Shown one piece after another: positions 49,020 to 57,659 of a DNA stretch of 64,000 nt. Numbering within the stretch: the stretch's first letter is position 1; every line of letters starts with the position of its first letter. The DNA is from Ruminiclostridium sp. (GTDB lineage: Bacteria > Bacillota > Clostridia > Oscillospirales > Oscillospiraceae). The notes beneath the pieces were generated by a model. It saw only the letters and a list, made by a program, of their open reading frames with translations. It did no database searches and was not told the origin of the DNA. The stretch is taken from positions 1 to 64,000 of the forward strand of contig JAAWAE010000099.1 in assembly GCA_022792035.1 (NCBI GenBank). The letters are read 5' to 3'. A program made the translations under genes and the position numbers.

Positions 49020-51959
49020 ATGCTGCGTATCGGAATCGACATCGGCTCCACCACCGTGAAGGTCGTGGTGCTGGATGAACAAAATCAGCTGCTGTTTCGC
49101 TCCTACGAGCGGCACTACTCCAAAACACGGGAGCGGACCTGCCAGACTCTCCAGGGCCTCCGGGGCCTTCTGGGAGGCCAGCAGGTCCAGCTCATCATCA
49201 CCGGTTCCGCCGGGCTGGGGGTAGCCAAGGCCGCGGGGCTGGACTTCGTGCAGGAAGTCTACGCCACCGCCGCCGCCGTGCGCGCCCTGATCCCCGACAC
49301 CGACGCCGTCATCGAACTGGGCGGCGAGGACGCCAAGATCATCTTCTTCGGCAGCACCCTGGAGGAGCGGATGAACGGCTCCTGTGCCGGGGGCACCGGA
49401 GCTTTTATCGACCAGATGGCTACCTTGCTCAACGTCACCGCTGACGAGCTGGACGAACTGGCCTTGAAGCATGAGAAAATTTATCCCATCGCCTCCCGCT
49501 GCGGCGTCTTTGCCAAGAGCGACATCCAGCCCATCCTCAACCAAGGCGGGCGGAAGGAGGACGTGGCCGCCTCCATCTTCCAGGCGGTGGTAGACCAGAC
49601 AGTGGCCGGCCTCACCCAGGGCCGGGAGCTGACAGGGAAGATCGTCTTCCTGGGCGGTCCCCTCCACTTCCTCCAGGGCCTGCGGGAGCGGTTCGTGGAA
49701 ACCTTGCAGCTGGACGCGGAACACGCTGTCTTCCCCCAGGACGGGGACTGCTTCGCCGCCATCGGCGCGGCCCTATGCACCGGGGAGCAGACGGCGCAGC
49801 CTTTTGAGACCCTCCTGGACCTGCTGGAGCACGCCGCCAGCACCGCCCAGGCGGTGGATGTGATGCCGCCCCTCTTCACCAGTCAGGCGGAGTACGACGC
49901 CTTCGCCCATCGGCACAGCGCCATGACTGTCCCTCTGGTGGACCTCTCCGCCTATCGCGGGGACGCCTATCTGGGCATCGACGCCGGGTCCACCACCACC
50001 AAAGTCGTCCTCATCGACGGGGAGGGGGACATCCTCCACAGTTTCTATCACTCCAACCAAGGAAACCCCGTCAGCATCGTCCTGCCCCAGCTGAAGGAGA
50101 TCTACCGGCTGTGCGGGGACCGGGTCCGGATCCAAGGGGCGGCGGTAACAGGCTACGGGGAGGACCTGATCAAAAACGCCTTCTCCTGTGATCTGGGCCT
50201 GGTGGAGACCATGGCCCATCTGAAAGCCGCCCAGCACTTCAACCCCGAAGTGGACTTCATCATCGACATCGGCGGCCAGGACATGAAGTGCTTCAAGATC
50301 CGCCACGGGGCGGTGGACTCCATCCTCCTCAACGAAGCCTGCTCCTCCGGCTGCGGCTCCTTCATCGAGACCTTCGCCAAGGCCCTGGGCCGCTCCATCG
50401 GGGACTTTTCCAAAATGGGCCTGCTGGCCCAGCACCCCGTGGACTTGGGCTCCCGCTGCACCGTGTTCATGAACTCTTCCGTGAAGCAGGCCCAGAAAGA
50501 CGGGGCTAGCGTGGAGGATATCTCGGCGGGGCTGTCCATCTCCATCGTGAAGAACGCCATCTATAAAGTCATCCGCGCCGCCGACGCCGACGACCTGGGC
50601 CAGCACATCGTGGTCCAGGGGGGTACCTTCCTCAACGACGCCGTCCTGCGCTCCTTTGAACTGGAACTGGGACGGGAGGTCACCCGGCCCACCATCGCCG
50701 GGATGATGGGGGCCTACGGCGCGGCTCTGGCCGCCAAGGACGCGGGGCTGCACGGCTCTTCCCTCCTCTCCCAGGAAGCCCTGGAGCACTTCACCCACGA
50801 GGCCAAACCCGCCACCTGCAAACTCTGTACCAACCACTGTTCCCTCACCGTCAACCGCTTCGACGGGGGACGGCGCTTTCTCTCCGGCAACCGCTGCTCC
50901 CGTCCCTTGGGACAGGAAAAGGTGGAAATCCCGGACCTGATGAAGTTCAAATACGACTACCTGCGCACCCTGGAGGGCAAGGGGAGCGGCGACGGCTCCC
51001 GGGGGAAGATCGGCCTGCCCTTCGGGCTGAATATGTACGAGAACCTCCCCTTCTGGTTCACCCTGCTGACCCAGCTGAACTTTGAGGTGGTCCTCTCCCC
51101 CCTCTCCACCCGGAGCCTGTACATCAAAGGTCAGCGGACCATCCCCTCAGATACCGTCTGCTACCCCGCCAAACTCCTCCACGGCCACGTGATGGCCCTG
51201 CTGGAGGAGGGCATCGACACCATCTTCTACCCCTGTATGTCCTACAACTTCGACGAACACCTCTCCGACAACCACTACAACTGTCCCGTAGTGGCCTATT
51301 ATCCGGACCTTTTGGGGGTGAACATCCCCGCCCTGTCCAAGATCCGCTACCTCCACCCCAACCTGGGACTGCACCGCCCCCGGGATTTTGAAAAGAAGGG
51401 GGCCGCCTTCTTGGCGGAGACCTTCGGCATCCCCAAGCGGGAGAGCGTCCGGGCCATTCGCGCGGCCTACGCGGCCTACGACGGCTTCCGCGCTCTGGTG
51501 CGGGACAAGGGGGCGGAATACATCCAGTGGGCCCGGGACCACGACAGGAAGATCCTGGTGGTGGCCGGACGGCCCTACCACATGGACCCGGAGATCAACC
51601 ACGGCATCAACGACCTCATCACCTCCTTCGGCTTCGTCCTGCTCACCGAGGACGCCGTCTTCCACCACATGGACCATCAGCCCCGCCGGGTGCTGAACCA
51701 GTGGACCTACCACGCCCGGATGTACAACGCCGCCCGCTACGTCTGCACCCAGCCGGACATGGCCTTCATCCAGCTGGTGTCCTTCGGCTGCGGGGTGGAC
51801 GCCATCACCACCGATGAGCTGCGCTCCATCCTGGAGGAGGGCGGGGATCTCTACACCCAGCTGAAAATCGACGACATCTCCAACCTGGGCGCGGTGAAGA
51901 TCCGCATCCGCAGCCTCATCGCCGCCCTGGACGCCCGCGAGAAGAAAGGAGGGGTTTGA
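49020..51959 (+). CDS. Acyl-CoA dehydratase activase (BadF/HgdC-type, duplicated ATPase, DUF2229 C-terminus)
   Basis: 979 residues. Two ASKHA-type ATPase domains in tandem: the first opens with IGIDIGSTTVKVVVLDE, the second near 318 with LGIDAGSTTTKVVLID. Each has a cluster-ligand region (GSCAGGTGAFIDQM; NEACSSGCGSFIETF) like the [4Fe-4S] loops of HgdC. The C-terminal third (about 595-979) with KLCTNHCSLTVNRF and RPYHMDPEINHGINDLITSF is the DUF2229-type region. Such proteins use ATP to push an electron to a low-potential partner. The next gene, 4 bases on, is that partner type. The physiological reaction is not known for this large form. Confidence 0.88.
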   Translation: MLRIGIDIGSTTVKVVVLDEQNQLLFRSYERHYSKTRERTCQTLQGLRGLLGGQQVQLIITGSAGLGVAKAAGLDFVQEVYATAAAVRALIPDTDAVIELGGEDAKIIFFGSTLEERMNGSCAGGTGAFIDQMATLLNVTADELDELALKHEKIYPIASRCGVFAKSDIQPILNQGGRKEDVAASIFQAVVDQTVAGLTQGRELTGKIVFLGGPLHFLQGLRERFVETLQLDAEHAVFPQDGDCFAAIGAALCTGEQTAQPFETLLDLLEHAASTAQAVDVMPPLFTSQAEYDAFAHRHSAMTVPLVDLSAYRGDAYLGIDAGSTTTKVVLIDGEGDILHSFYHSNQGNPVSIVLPQLKEIYRLCGDRVRIQGAAVTGYGEDLIKNAFSCDLGLVETMAHLKAAQHFNPEVDFIIDIGGQDMKCFKIRHGAVDSILLNEACSSGCGSFIETFAKALGRSIGDFSKMGLLAQHPVDLGSRCTVFMNSSVKQAQKDGASVEDISAGLSISIVKNAIYKVIRAADADDLGQHIVVQGGTFLNDAVLRSFELELGREVTRPTIAGMMGAYGAALAAKDAGLHGSSLLSQEALEHFTHEAKPATCKLCTNHCSLTVNRFDGGRRFLSGNRCSRPLGQEKVEIPDLMKFKYDYLRTLEGKGSGDGSRGKIGLPFGLNMYENLPFWFTLLTQLNFEVVLSPLSTRSLYIKGQRTIPSDTVCYPAKLLHGHVMALLEEGIDTIFYPCMSYNFDEHLSDNHYNCPVVAYYPDLLGVNIPALSKIRYLHPNLGLHRPRDFEKKGAAFLAETFGIPKRESVRAIRAAYAAYDGFRALVRDKGAEYIQWARDHDRKILVVAGRPYHMDPEINHGINDLITSFGFVLLTEDAVFHHMDHQPRRVLNQWTYHARMYNAARYVCTQPDMAFIQLVSFGCGVDAITTDELRSILEEGGDLYTQLKIDDISNLGAVKIRIRSLIAALDAREKKGGV

Positions 51960-51963
51960 ACCC

Positions 51964-53286
51964 ATGGCTAAGCTGGAATACGACAGCACCGGACGCCTGC
52001 TCTTTACCGAGGAGATGCGCCGGGAGTACACCATCCTCATCCCCCAAATGCTCCCGGTCCACTTCGGCTTCTTCGCCAAGCTCCTGGAGCGCACCGGCTA
52101 CAAGGTCGCCATCCTCAACAACGACAGTCGGGCCGTGGTGGACGCGGGTCTGAAATACGTCCACAACGATGCCTGCTACCCCGCCCTCCTGGTCATCGGG
52201 CAGATGATCGACGCTGTGCAGAACAGCGGCTATGACCCCCACAAAGTGGCCCTGCTCATCACCCAGACCGGCGGCGGCTGCCGGGCCTCCAACTACATCC
52301 ATATGCTCCGCAAGGCCCTGGAAAAGGCGGGGCTGGACTACATCCCCGTCCTCTCCCTCTCCTTCGGCATGGAGAAAAACCCGGGCTTCCACTGGAGCGT
52401 GGGGCTCATCCGCCGCCTGATCTACGGGATGATGTACGGTGATCTCATCATGAACGTGGCAAACCAGGTGCGGCCCTATGAGGTCAACGCCGGGGACACC
52501 ACCGCCCGGGTGGAGTTCTGGACCTCCGAGCTGCTCAACCGCTTCGGCCAGGGCCAGGGGATGTCCCGGAAACAGATGCGGCGGATCTTGGATGAGATCT
52601 GCCAGGATTTTAAGGCCATCCCTGTAGCCGGGGACCCCAAGGTCCGGGTCGGCGTGGTGGGCGAGATCTACATCAAGTTCTCCTCCCTAGGCAACAACCA
52701 CCTGGAGCAGTTCCTCCTGGACGAGGGGGCGGAGCCGGTGGTGCCGGGGCTGACGGACTTCCTCATTTTTAAGATTTACAACCGGATCTCCGACGTGGAG
52801 ATGTTCGGCGGCAGTCTGGGCAAGTATGCCCTGTGCAAGTTCTTCATGGGCTATGTACAAAAATGCCAGCTGGACATGATCGCCTCCCTGAAGCGGGCGG
52901 GCTTCCGTGCCCCGGGGACCTTCGAGGAACTCCACGCCTTTGTGGGCGGCTACCTCAACGACGGCTGCAAAATGGGCGAGGGCTGGCTGCTGACTGCGGA
53001 AATGCTGGAGCTCATCCACAGCGGCACCCCCAACATCGTCTGCGCCCAACCCTTCGGCTGTCTGCCCAACCACATCGTGGGCAAGGGGATGATCCGGGTC
53101 CTTAAGGATGATTTCCCTGACTCCAACATCGTGGCCATTGACTACGATCCCGGCGCCACCAAGATCAACCAGGAGAACCGCATCAAGCTCATGCTGGCCA
53201 ACGCCAAGGAGCTGGCGGAGAGCGCCAAGCAGGCCGAACAAACCGCCCCTGAAACGGCGCAAGAGCGCACCCCCGTCCCCGTCTGA
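51964..53286 (+). CDS. 2-hydroxyacyl-CoA dehydratase (HgdB/D-like) component
   Basis: 440 residues from ATG 51964 (AAAGGAGGGGTTTG upstream). The stretch YVHNDACYPALLVIGQMIDA, TQTGGGCRASNYIHMLRKAL and the late PFGCLPNHIVGKGM bear the cysteines expected to bind an FeS cluster, in the HGD-D fold. In many bacteria this part is fused to the activase as one ~1400-residue protein; here it is a separate gene 4 bases downstream. CoA-transferase and acyl-CoA dehydrogenase genes are absent, so a hydroxyacyl-CoA fermentation is not supported; the function remains open. Confidence 0.85.
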   Translation: MAKLEYDSTGRLLFTEEMRREYTILIPQMLPVHFGFFAKLLERTGYKVAILNNDSRAVVDAGLKYVHNDACYPALLVIGQMIDAVQNSGYDPHKVALLITQTGGGCRASNYIHMLRKALEKAGLDYIPVLSLSFGMEKNPGFHWSVGLIRRLIYGMMYGDLIMNVANQVRPYEVNAGDTTARVEFWTSELLNRFGQGQGMSRKQMRRILDEICQDFKAIPVAGDPKVRVGVVGEIYIKFSSLGNNHLEQFLLDEGAEPVVPGLTDFLIFKIYNRISDVEMFGGSLGKYALCKFFMGYVQKCQLDMIASLKRAGFRAPGTFEELHAFVGGYLNDGCKMGEGWLLTAEMLELIHSGTPNIVCAQPFGCLPNHIVGKGMIRVLKDDFPDSNIVAIDYDPGATKINQENRIKLMLANAKELAESAKQAEQTAPETAQERTPVPV

Positions 53287-53313
53287 CCGCCTGCGCATCC
53301 ACCCAAAAAAGAC

Positions 53314-53356
53314 AAAAACTCCGCCGCTGGCAGGCTTGCCAACGGCGGAGTTTTTT
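53314..53356. terminator. Bidirectional terminator after the dehydratase-like gene
   Basis: AAAACTCCGCCG and CGGCGGAGTTTTTT pair around a GGCAGGCTTGCC inner repeat; it lies between converging genes. Confidence 0.88.
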
Positions 53357-53372
53357 GGTATTCGCTGGGGCC

Positions 53373-54170
53373 TCAATAGACCTCCCATTCCTTTTGCTTG
53401 CGGATCTCCTCCCGCTGGAGGATGAAGATGGCGTGGAGAAGGCGGTCCTGCTCCTTGATGGTGAGGGATTCAAACTGACAGCCGTAGCGGATCAGATCCG
53501 TCTCCTCCTCCGGCAGGCGGCGGCGGACATGGCAGCTGAAGGAATACGGCTCCTCCGTCTCCACCAGATAGATGCCGGATATAGCCAGACGATCTCCCTC
53601 GTCGTACTCCTCCCGGCTGCTGATGAGGATCCCTCCGCCGCTGATGTCCAGGACGTGGCAGGCGGCCGCCCGCTTCCCCGGCTTGGTCCGGCTGGGCCGG
53701 CGGGAACACAGGCCCGTGGTGTCCAAACTCACCCGCTGGCGGAAGAAGGCCCGCTGCTCCTTGGCGAATTTGCTCTCCAGCCGGTCCACCTTCCAGAGGT
53801 ATTTCGTACTGCCGCAGATCTTCCCCAGCAGCACCAGATTCCGCTGGGCCTGGAAAAAGCGCAGCTTGACCTCCTTGTTGTACAGCACCGGCGGCAGCTC
53901 CCCGCCTGTGCTCTCCCGGATGTAGACGGCCTCCCCTTTCAGCCGGTCCACCCGGCCCACGAAGGTCAGGCGGTTCTCCAGCGTCAGGACCTCCACCGTG
54001 GTGCCCAGGCGAAGCCCAAAACTGTTTTGGGTCAGCTCCGGCTCCAGTTCCTCCTCTTCTTCGATCACCGCCGGGAGGTTGGCGGCTTTGAGTTGCAGTG
54101 CCGTGACCTGCGTGTCTTCCTGCAGCGCCGTGTCCGCGTCTCGATGCAGGAGCCTGGCGATTGGGTCCAT
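53373..54170 (-). CDS. PilZ-domain protein (YcgR/YpfB-like)
   Basis: 265 residues. A ~40-residue acidic N-terminal stretch (EEEEELEPEL) leads to a YcgR-N-like barrel (GTTVEVLTLENRLTFVGRVD). The PilZ domain follows, with the c-di-GMP motif R-AFF-R (RxxxR) and LDISGGGILI (DxSxxG). Binding of c-di-GMP usually changes a motility or surface-assembly partner. It is placed directly downstream of two giant SLH proteins and near a second PilZ gene, so it may link c-di-GMP to surface build-up. That link is inferred. Confidence 0.88.
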   Translation of the reverse strand: MDPIARLLHRDADTALQEDTQVTALQLKAANLPAVIEEEEELEPELTQNSFGLRLGTTVEVLTLENRLTFVGRVDRLKGEAVYIRESTGGELPPVLYNKEVKLRFFQAQRNLVLLGKICGSTKYLWKVDRLESKFAKEQRAFFRQRVSLDTTGLCSRRPSRTKPGKRAAACHVLDISGGGILISSREEYDEGDRLAISGIYLVETEEPYSFSCHVRRRLPEEETDLIRYGCQFESLTIKEQDRLLHAIFILQREEIRKQKEWEVY

Positions 54171-54213
54171 AGGTTCGATCTCCTTTTCCTTGAATTTCGG
54201 CCTCGTGGTTGCA

Positions 54214-57200
54214 TCACATGGTCATGACATAGTGGAGGATCATCGCCACCTCCGCGCGGTTGATGGTGGACTGGGGCCGCAGGTAGCCGTTGCTGTCCCC
54301 GTTCACCGCGCCCAGGCGGACCAGGGTGCTCACGGCGTCCCGGGCGTACTCCGACACCCGCCCGCCGTCGGGGAACATGGACAGATTCTCCGTGGAGCTG
54401 CTGCCCACGCTCCAGTTGGCCGCCCGGAGGGCGTTGCGGACCATAACCATGGCATCCTGCCGGCTCAATGCCCCGTTGGGATTGAAATAATTCCCGCCGG
54501 TGCCGTTGATGATGCTCAGTTCCCGGGCCGCCGCCACGGCGGAGGTGTAATAGGTCCCGTTGGGCACGTCGTAGAAGCCGGCGCTGTCGTTCACTGCCGT
54601 GAAGTGGAAGGCCCGGCAGATCATCACCACGAAGTCACAGCGGCGCACGTTCTGCCCGGGGCTGAAGGTATTGGGCGAGGTGCCGTTGATCACGCCGTTC
54701 TGGGCCAGGAAGTTCACGGCGGAGTTGGCCCAGGTATAGCGCCCCATGTCGGTGAAGTTGGTGGAGCTGTAACCGGCGGTGACGTTGATGCGGATCTCAC
54801 CTTGGACCCGCTCTCCGTCGGTGCCGTAGCCCTCGTAGGACAGCACAGCGGTGCCCTGGAAGCCGCCCCGGGGGACGAAGCTCAGCTGGTCGATGGTGGG
54901 ATTGCCGGAGACGTAATACCGAGTCCCGGTGCTCACCTGGCTGCCGGTGTTCAGGCCGCTGTAGCCGATGTAGAGGTGCCCCACGCTGGTAGAGGGCAGG
55001 CTGGTGAACTGGATATAGGACAGTTCCTTGCTCAGCACCGCGTTGCAGGCACTGCGCACGTCGGAGCTATAGAGGCGGATGGCGCTGGAATCCGTCCCGG
55101 AGTAATTGACCACGTTGGGGGTGGGGGTGCCCACAGTGATGTTCACGGTGCCGGTGAATTTCTCGCCGTCGGTATTCCAGCCGGTGTAGCCGATGCTGAC
55201 CGAGCCGTTGTAGCTGGAGTTGGACACGAAACTCAGGTTCCCGATGCGGTTGCCGCTGTTTCGGTAATAGCTGGTATTGGTGCGCACCGTGGTGCCGCGG
55301 TTGGTGCTGCTGTTGTAGTTGTAATAGAGGGTGCCGCGGCTGGAAGAGGGCAGGTCGTCGAAGCGGATATAGTTCAGGCTCTTGCGGGTGGCGGCGATGC
55401 TGGCCTCGTTGAAGTCGTCGGCGTTGAAGCTCACCGCCTTGCCGCTGTTGACCTTATACTGGATGGTCTTGCTGCCGGTGGCGCCGTCCACGCCTACGTC
55501 GATGCTGACGGTCCCCTCCTCATAGCGGCCGCTGGTGTTGTAGCCGGTGTAGCGCAGGGTCACCCGCCCGGTAAAGGTGGAATTGGGCACGAAGGTGATA
55601 TCCGAGATCTCCCCGTCCGGGGAGGAGTGACTGCCGGTGCGGTAGTACCGGGCGCCGGTGTCCACGGCGGTGCCGCTGCTGCTGCTGCTGCGATAGTTCA
55701 GGCGCAGGCTGCCCTGGCTGGAGGTGGGCAGGGAGTTGAAGCGGATATAATTCAGGGTGCCGGAGATGGCGCTGTTAAAGTCCGCGGCGCGAAAGTCCAC
55801 GGGGGTGTCCTTGGCGGTCTTGTAATAAACGTCATCCCCCTGGTTCTCGTCCAGGTTGTTCACCGTGATGGTGATCACCCCGGAGAAGGCCGCCCCGGCG
55901 GTGTCCACCCCCCGGTAGTCGATGGAGACGGTGCCGGTGTAGCCGGAGGCGGGGACGAAGCTCACGCTCTCCAGGTTGGGGTTGGCGGTGCGGCGGTACT
56001 GGGTGTTGGCCCGGACCTTTTCAGCGTATTGGGTCTGGCCGGTGTAGTTATAGTACAGCGTGCCCCGGCTCTCGCTGGGGAGGGTGAAGGTGACGTAGCT
56101 CAGGTCCCGGCCTGTGTGGGCGCGGCAGACGGTGTTGAAGTCGTTGCCCTGGAACTGGATGGGTTTGTCTTTGCCGGTGGTGTAGGTGACATCCTTCATC
56201 CCCTCCACGTCCACGCGGATGATCCCGCTGAAATTCTGGTTGTTGGTGGCAACGCCGGTATAGTGGATCTCCGCCACGCCGCCGAAGGTGCTGCGGGGGA
56301 CGTAATACAGCTCGCTCATGTCCACCTGACCGTTGCCGGAGCTGACATAGAACTTTTCCGTCATGCCCACGCCGGAGCCGGTGTCCGCCTCGGAGATATA
56401 GCCGTGGTGGACGATGCCCTGCTTGGTGGCGACGGACAGGTTTGTGATATACTTCAGACCGAAGCCGTCGGGGTTCTCCTCGCTCTTGGTCTTTTCCCTG
56501 GAAATCCGGTGGAGGGCATTGATGAAGGATTCCCGATACTCCTCGTCCTTGTTTTCCTCCACGTTGATGAAGGTCACCTTGGTGTTGGCGTCCTTGAGTT
56601 TAATAGGGTTGCCTGCCGAGACGTGGTTGAGGACCGTGATCATAGCAGAGGTGTCTTCCTTCACCGTGACCTTGCACTTGGCCTGATAGTCGCCCTTGGT
56701 GCAGGTGACGGTGGCGGTGCCGGGAGACATCCCGGTGAGCATCCCGCCGGTGACGGTGACCACGGAAGCGTCGTCGGAAATCCACTCAGGCCGCTGGACG
56801 CGGTCGGAGGACACGTCGCCGTAGTTGCGCTCGATGCTCAGCGTGTGGGTCCTGCCCTGGATGACCGTGACCTCCTCGCTGCTGAGCACAAAGCCGGAAA
56901 CAATCACCTTACATTCTTTTGTAATCTCGGTCTTCTTGCCATCTTCGATGAGGGTTGCTTTTAAGGTGACCTCCCCCGGATTTTTGGGGAAGAGCGTTAT
57001 TTGCGTCCCTTTCTCGTCGAAGGGCTCCATCGTGAGGACGGCCTTCTGCTTATCCTCCCAGTTTTCATCCCCGATGATCTCCCATTCGATTTTCTCCGGA
57101 ACAGCATTTTCTGGATCAACATCAACCGTCAGACGAATCGGCTGCTGGGTCTTGCTGGTGATTTGCAGTTCATCACGACTGAGGAATATATCGGTAGGCC

Positions 57201-57579
57201 GTTCAACCGGGGTTGGTTCTGTCACTGTTACGGTACACGTCCCGGAATACTTCTTGTCACCTACCGTTGCCTCAGCTGTAATCGTCGCAGTGCCTGCTTT
57301 CACAGCTGTAACCGTTCCTGCCTCCACTGTTGCAACTGCCTCGGCACTGCTCTTCCAAGTGTACTTTATCTCTTCAGAAACCCCGGCAATGCTTGCCGTT
57401 ATATTTCCTGATTTCCCAACTTCCAGGGTCATTGTTGTCGGGTCTAGGTCTATTGTCCCTGTGTCAGCTGGCGGGTCAGTCTCCGGCGGGTCTGCTGCCA
57501 GCGCCGTGACCGACAGGGACGCCACCAGCGCCAGGGAAAGCGCCAGCGCCCCTATTCGGCGTAATAAATCAGATTTCAT
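54214..57579 (-). CDS. Large SLH-anchored surface protein with Big_2-type and tandem unknown repeats
   Basis: 1121 residues. A signal peptide ends near residue 28 (SVTALAA). Two or more bacterial Ig-like (Big_2) modules follow (LDPTTMTLEVGKSGNITASI; VTGGMLTGMSPGTATVTCTK). From about 395 to 930 run four full and one partial repeats of ~110 residues. Each has a LNYIRF/LSYVTF line, RGTLYYNY, RYYR and an I.Y.G...G.-F.G.V.I.V close. Three SLH domains end the protein (from about 935). It is probably an S-layer-like or adhesive fibre held by its C-terminus. The first ~230 codons are AT-richer than the rest (see findings). Confidence 0.88.
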   Translation of the reverse strand: MKSDLLRRIGALALSLALVASLSVTALAADPPETDPPADTGTIDLDPTTMTLEVGKSGNITASIAGVSEEIKYTWKSSAEAVATVEAGTVTAVKAGTATITAEATVGDKKYSGTCTVTVTEPTPVERPTDIFLSRDELQITSKTQQPIRLTVDVDPENAVPEKIEWEIIGDENWEDKQKAVLTMEPFDEKGTQITLFPKNPGEVTLKATLIEDGKKTEITKECKVIVSGFVLSSEEVTVIQGRTHTLSIERNYGDVSSDRVQRPEWISDDASVVTVTGGMLTGMSPGTATVTCTKGDYQAKCKVTVKEDTSAMITVLNHVSAGNPIKLKDANTKVTFINVEENKDEEYRESFINALHRISREKTKSEENPDGFGLKYITNLSVATKQGIVHHGYISEADTGSGVGMTEKFYVSSGNGQVDMSELYYVPRSTFGGVAEIHYTGVATNNQNFSGIIRVDVEGMKDVTYTTGKDKPIQFQGNDFNTVCRAHTGRDLSYVTFTLPSESRGTLYYNYTGQTQYAEKVRANTQYRRTANPNLESVSFVPASGYTGTVSIDYRGVDTAGAAFSGVITITVNNLDENQGDDVYYKTAKDTPVDFRAADFNSAISGTLNYIRFNSLPTSSQGSLRLNYRSSSSSGTAVDTGARYYRTGSHSSPDGEISDITFVPNSTFTGRVTLRYTGYNTSGRYEEGTVSIDVGVDGATGSKTIQYKVNSGKAVSFNADDFNEASIAATRKSLNYIRFDDLPSSSRGTLYYNYNSSTNRGTTVRTNTSYYRNSGNRIGNLSFVSNSSYNGSVSIGYTGWNTDGEKFTGTVNITVGTPTPNVVNYSGTDSSAIRLYSSDVRSACNAVLSKELSYIQFTSLPSTSVGHLYIGYSGLNTGSQVSTGTRYYVSGNPTIDQLSFVPRGGFQGTAVLSYEGYGTDGERVQGEIRINVTAGYSSTNFTDMGRYTWANSAVNFLAQNGVINGTSPNTFSPGQNVRRCDFVVMICRAFHFTAVNDSAGFYDVPNGTYYTSAVAAARELSIINGTGGNYFNPNGALSRQDAMVMVRNALRAANWSVGSSSTENLSMFPDGGRVSEYARDAVSTLVRLGAVNGDSNGYLRPQSTINRAEVAMILHYVMTM
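54790..56400 (-). repeat. Tandem ~110-codon protein repeats in the surface gene
   Basis: Four full units and a partial fifth are recognisable from recurring LPSSSRGTLYYNY-, TxYYR- and YTGxxTxGexFxG-type lines at a spacing of 105-115 codons. They diverge at the base level, so they are old duplications and not a fresh DNA repeat. Bounds are approximate. Confidence 0.7.
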
Positions 57580-57618
57580 AATCGGTACTCCTTCGCGCGG
57601 TTTGCTTGTTTAAGGAAA

Positions 57619-57644
57619 GGAGCGGGCGGGAATCCGCCCGCTCC
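57619..57644 (-). terminator. Terminator between the two giant surface genes
   Basis: GGAGCGGGCGG and CCGCCCGCTCC pair around GAAT, 15 bases after the upstream gene's stop (leftward reading), followed by a T/C-rich tract. Confidence 0.75.
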
Positions 57645-57659
57645 TATTTTCAATGGTTG

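Noticed and set aside
47421-49724. Long open frame antisense to clpC and the activase gene
   Set aside because: Crosses two real genes and their intergenic promoter; no family features.
54790-56400. CRISPR or DNA satellite
   Set aside because: The repeats are in frame, ~330 bases long and diverged; they are protein repeats. No short repeat-spacer array was seen anywhere.
53998-56964. Open frame of nearly 1000 codons opposite the 1121-residue surface gene
   Set aside because: Val/Gly/His/Ala-rich mirror of the repeats with no domain; the opposite strand has signal peptide, repeats and SLH domains.
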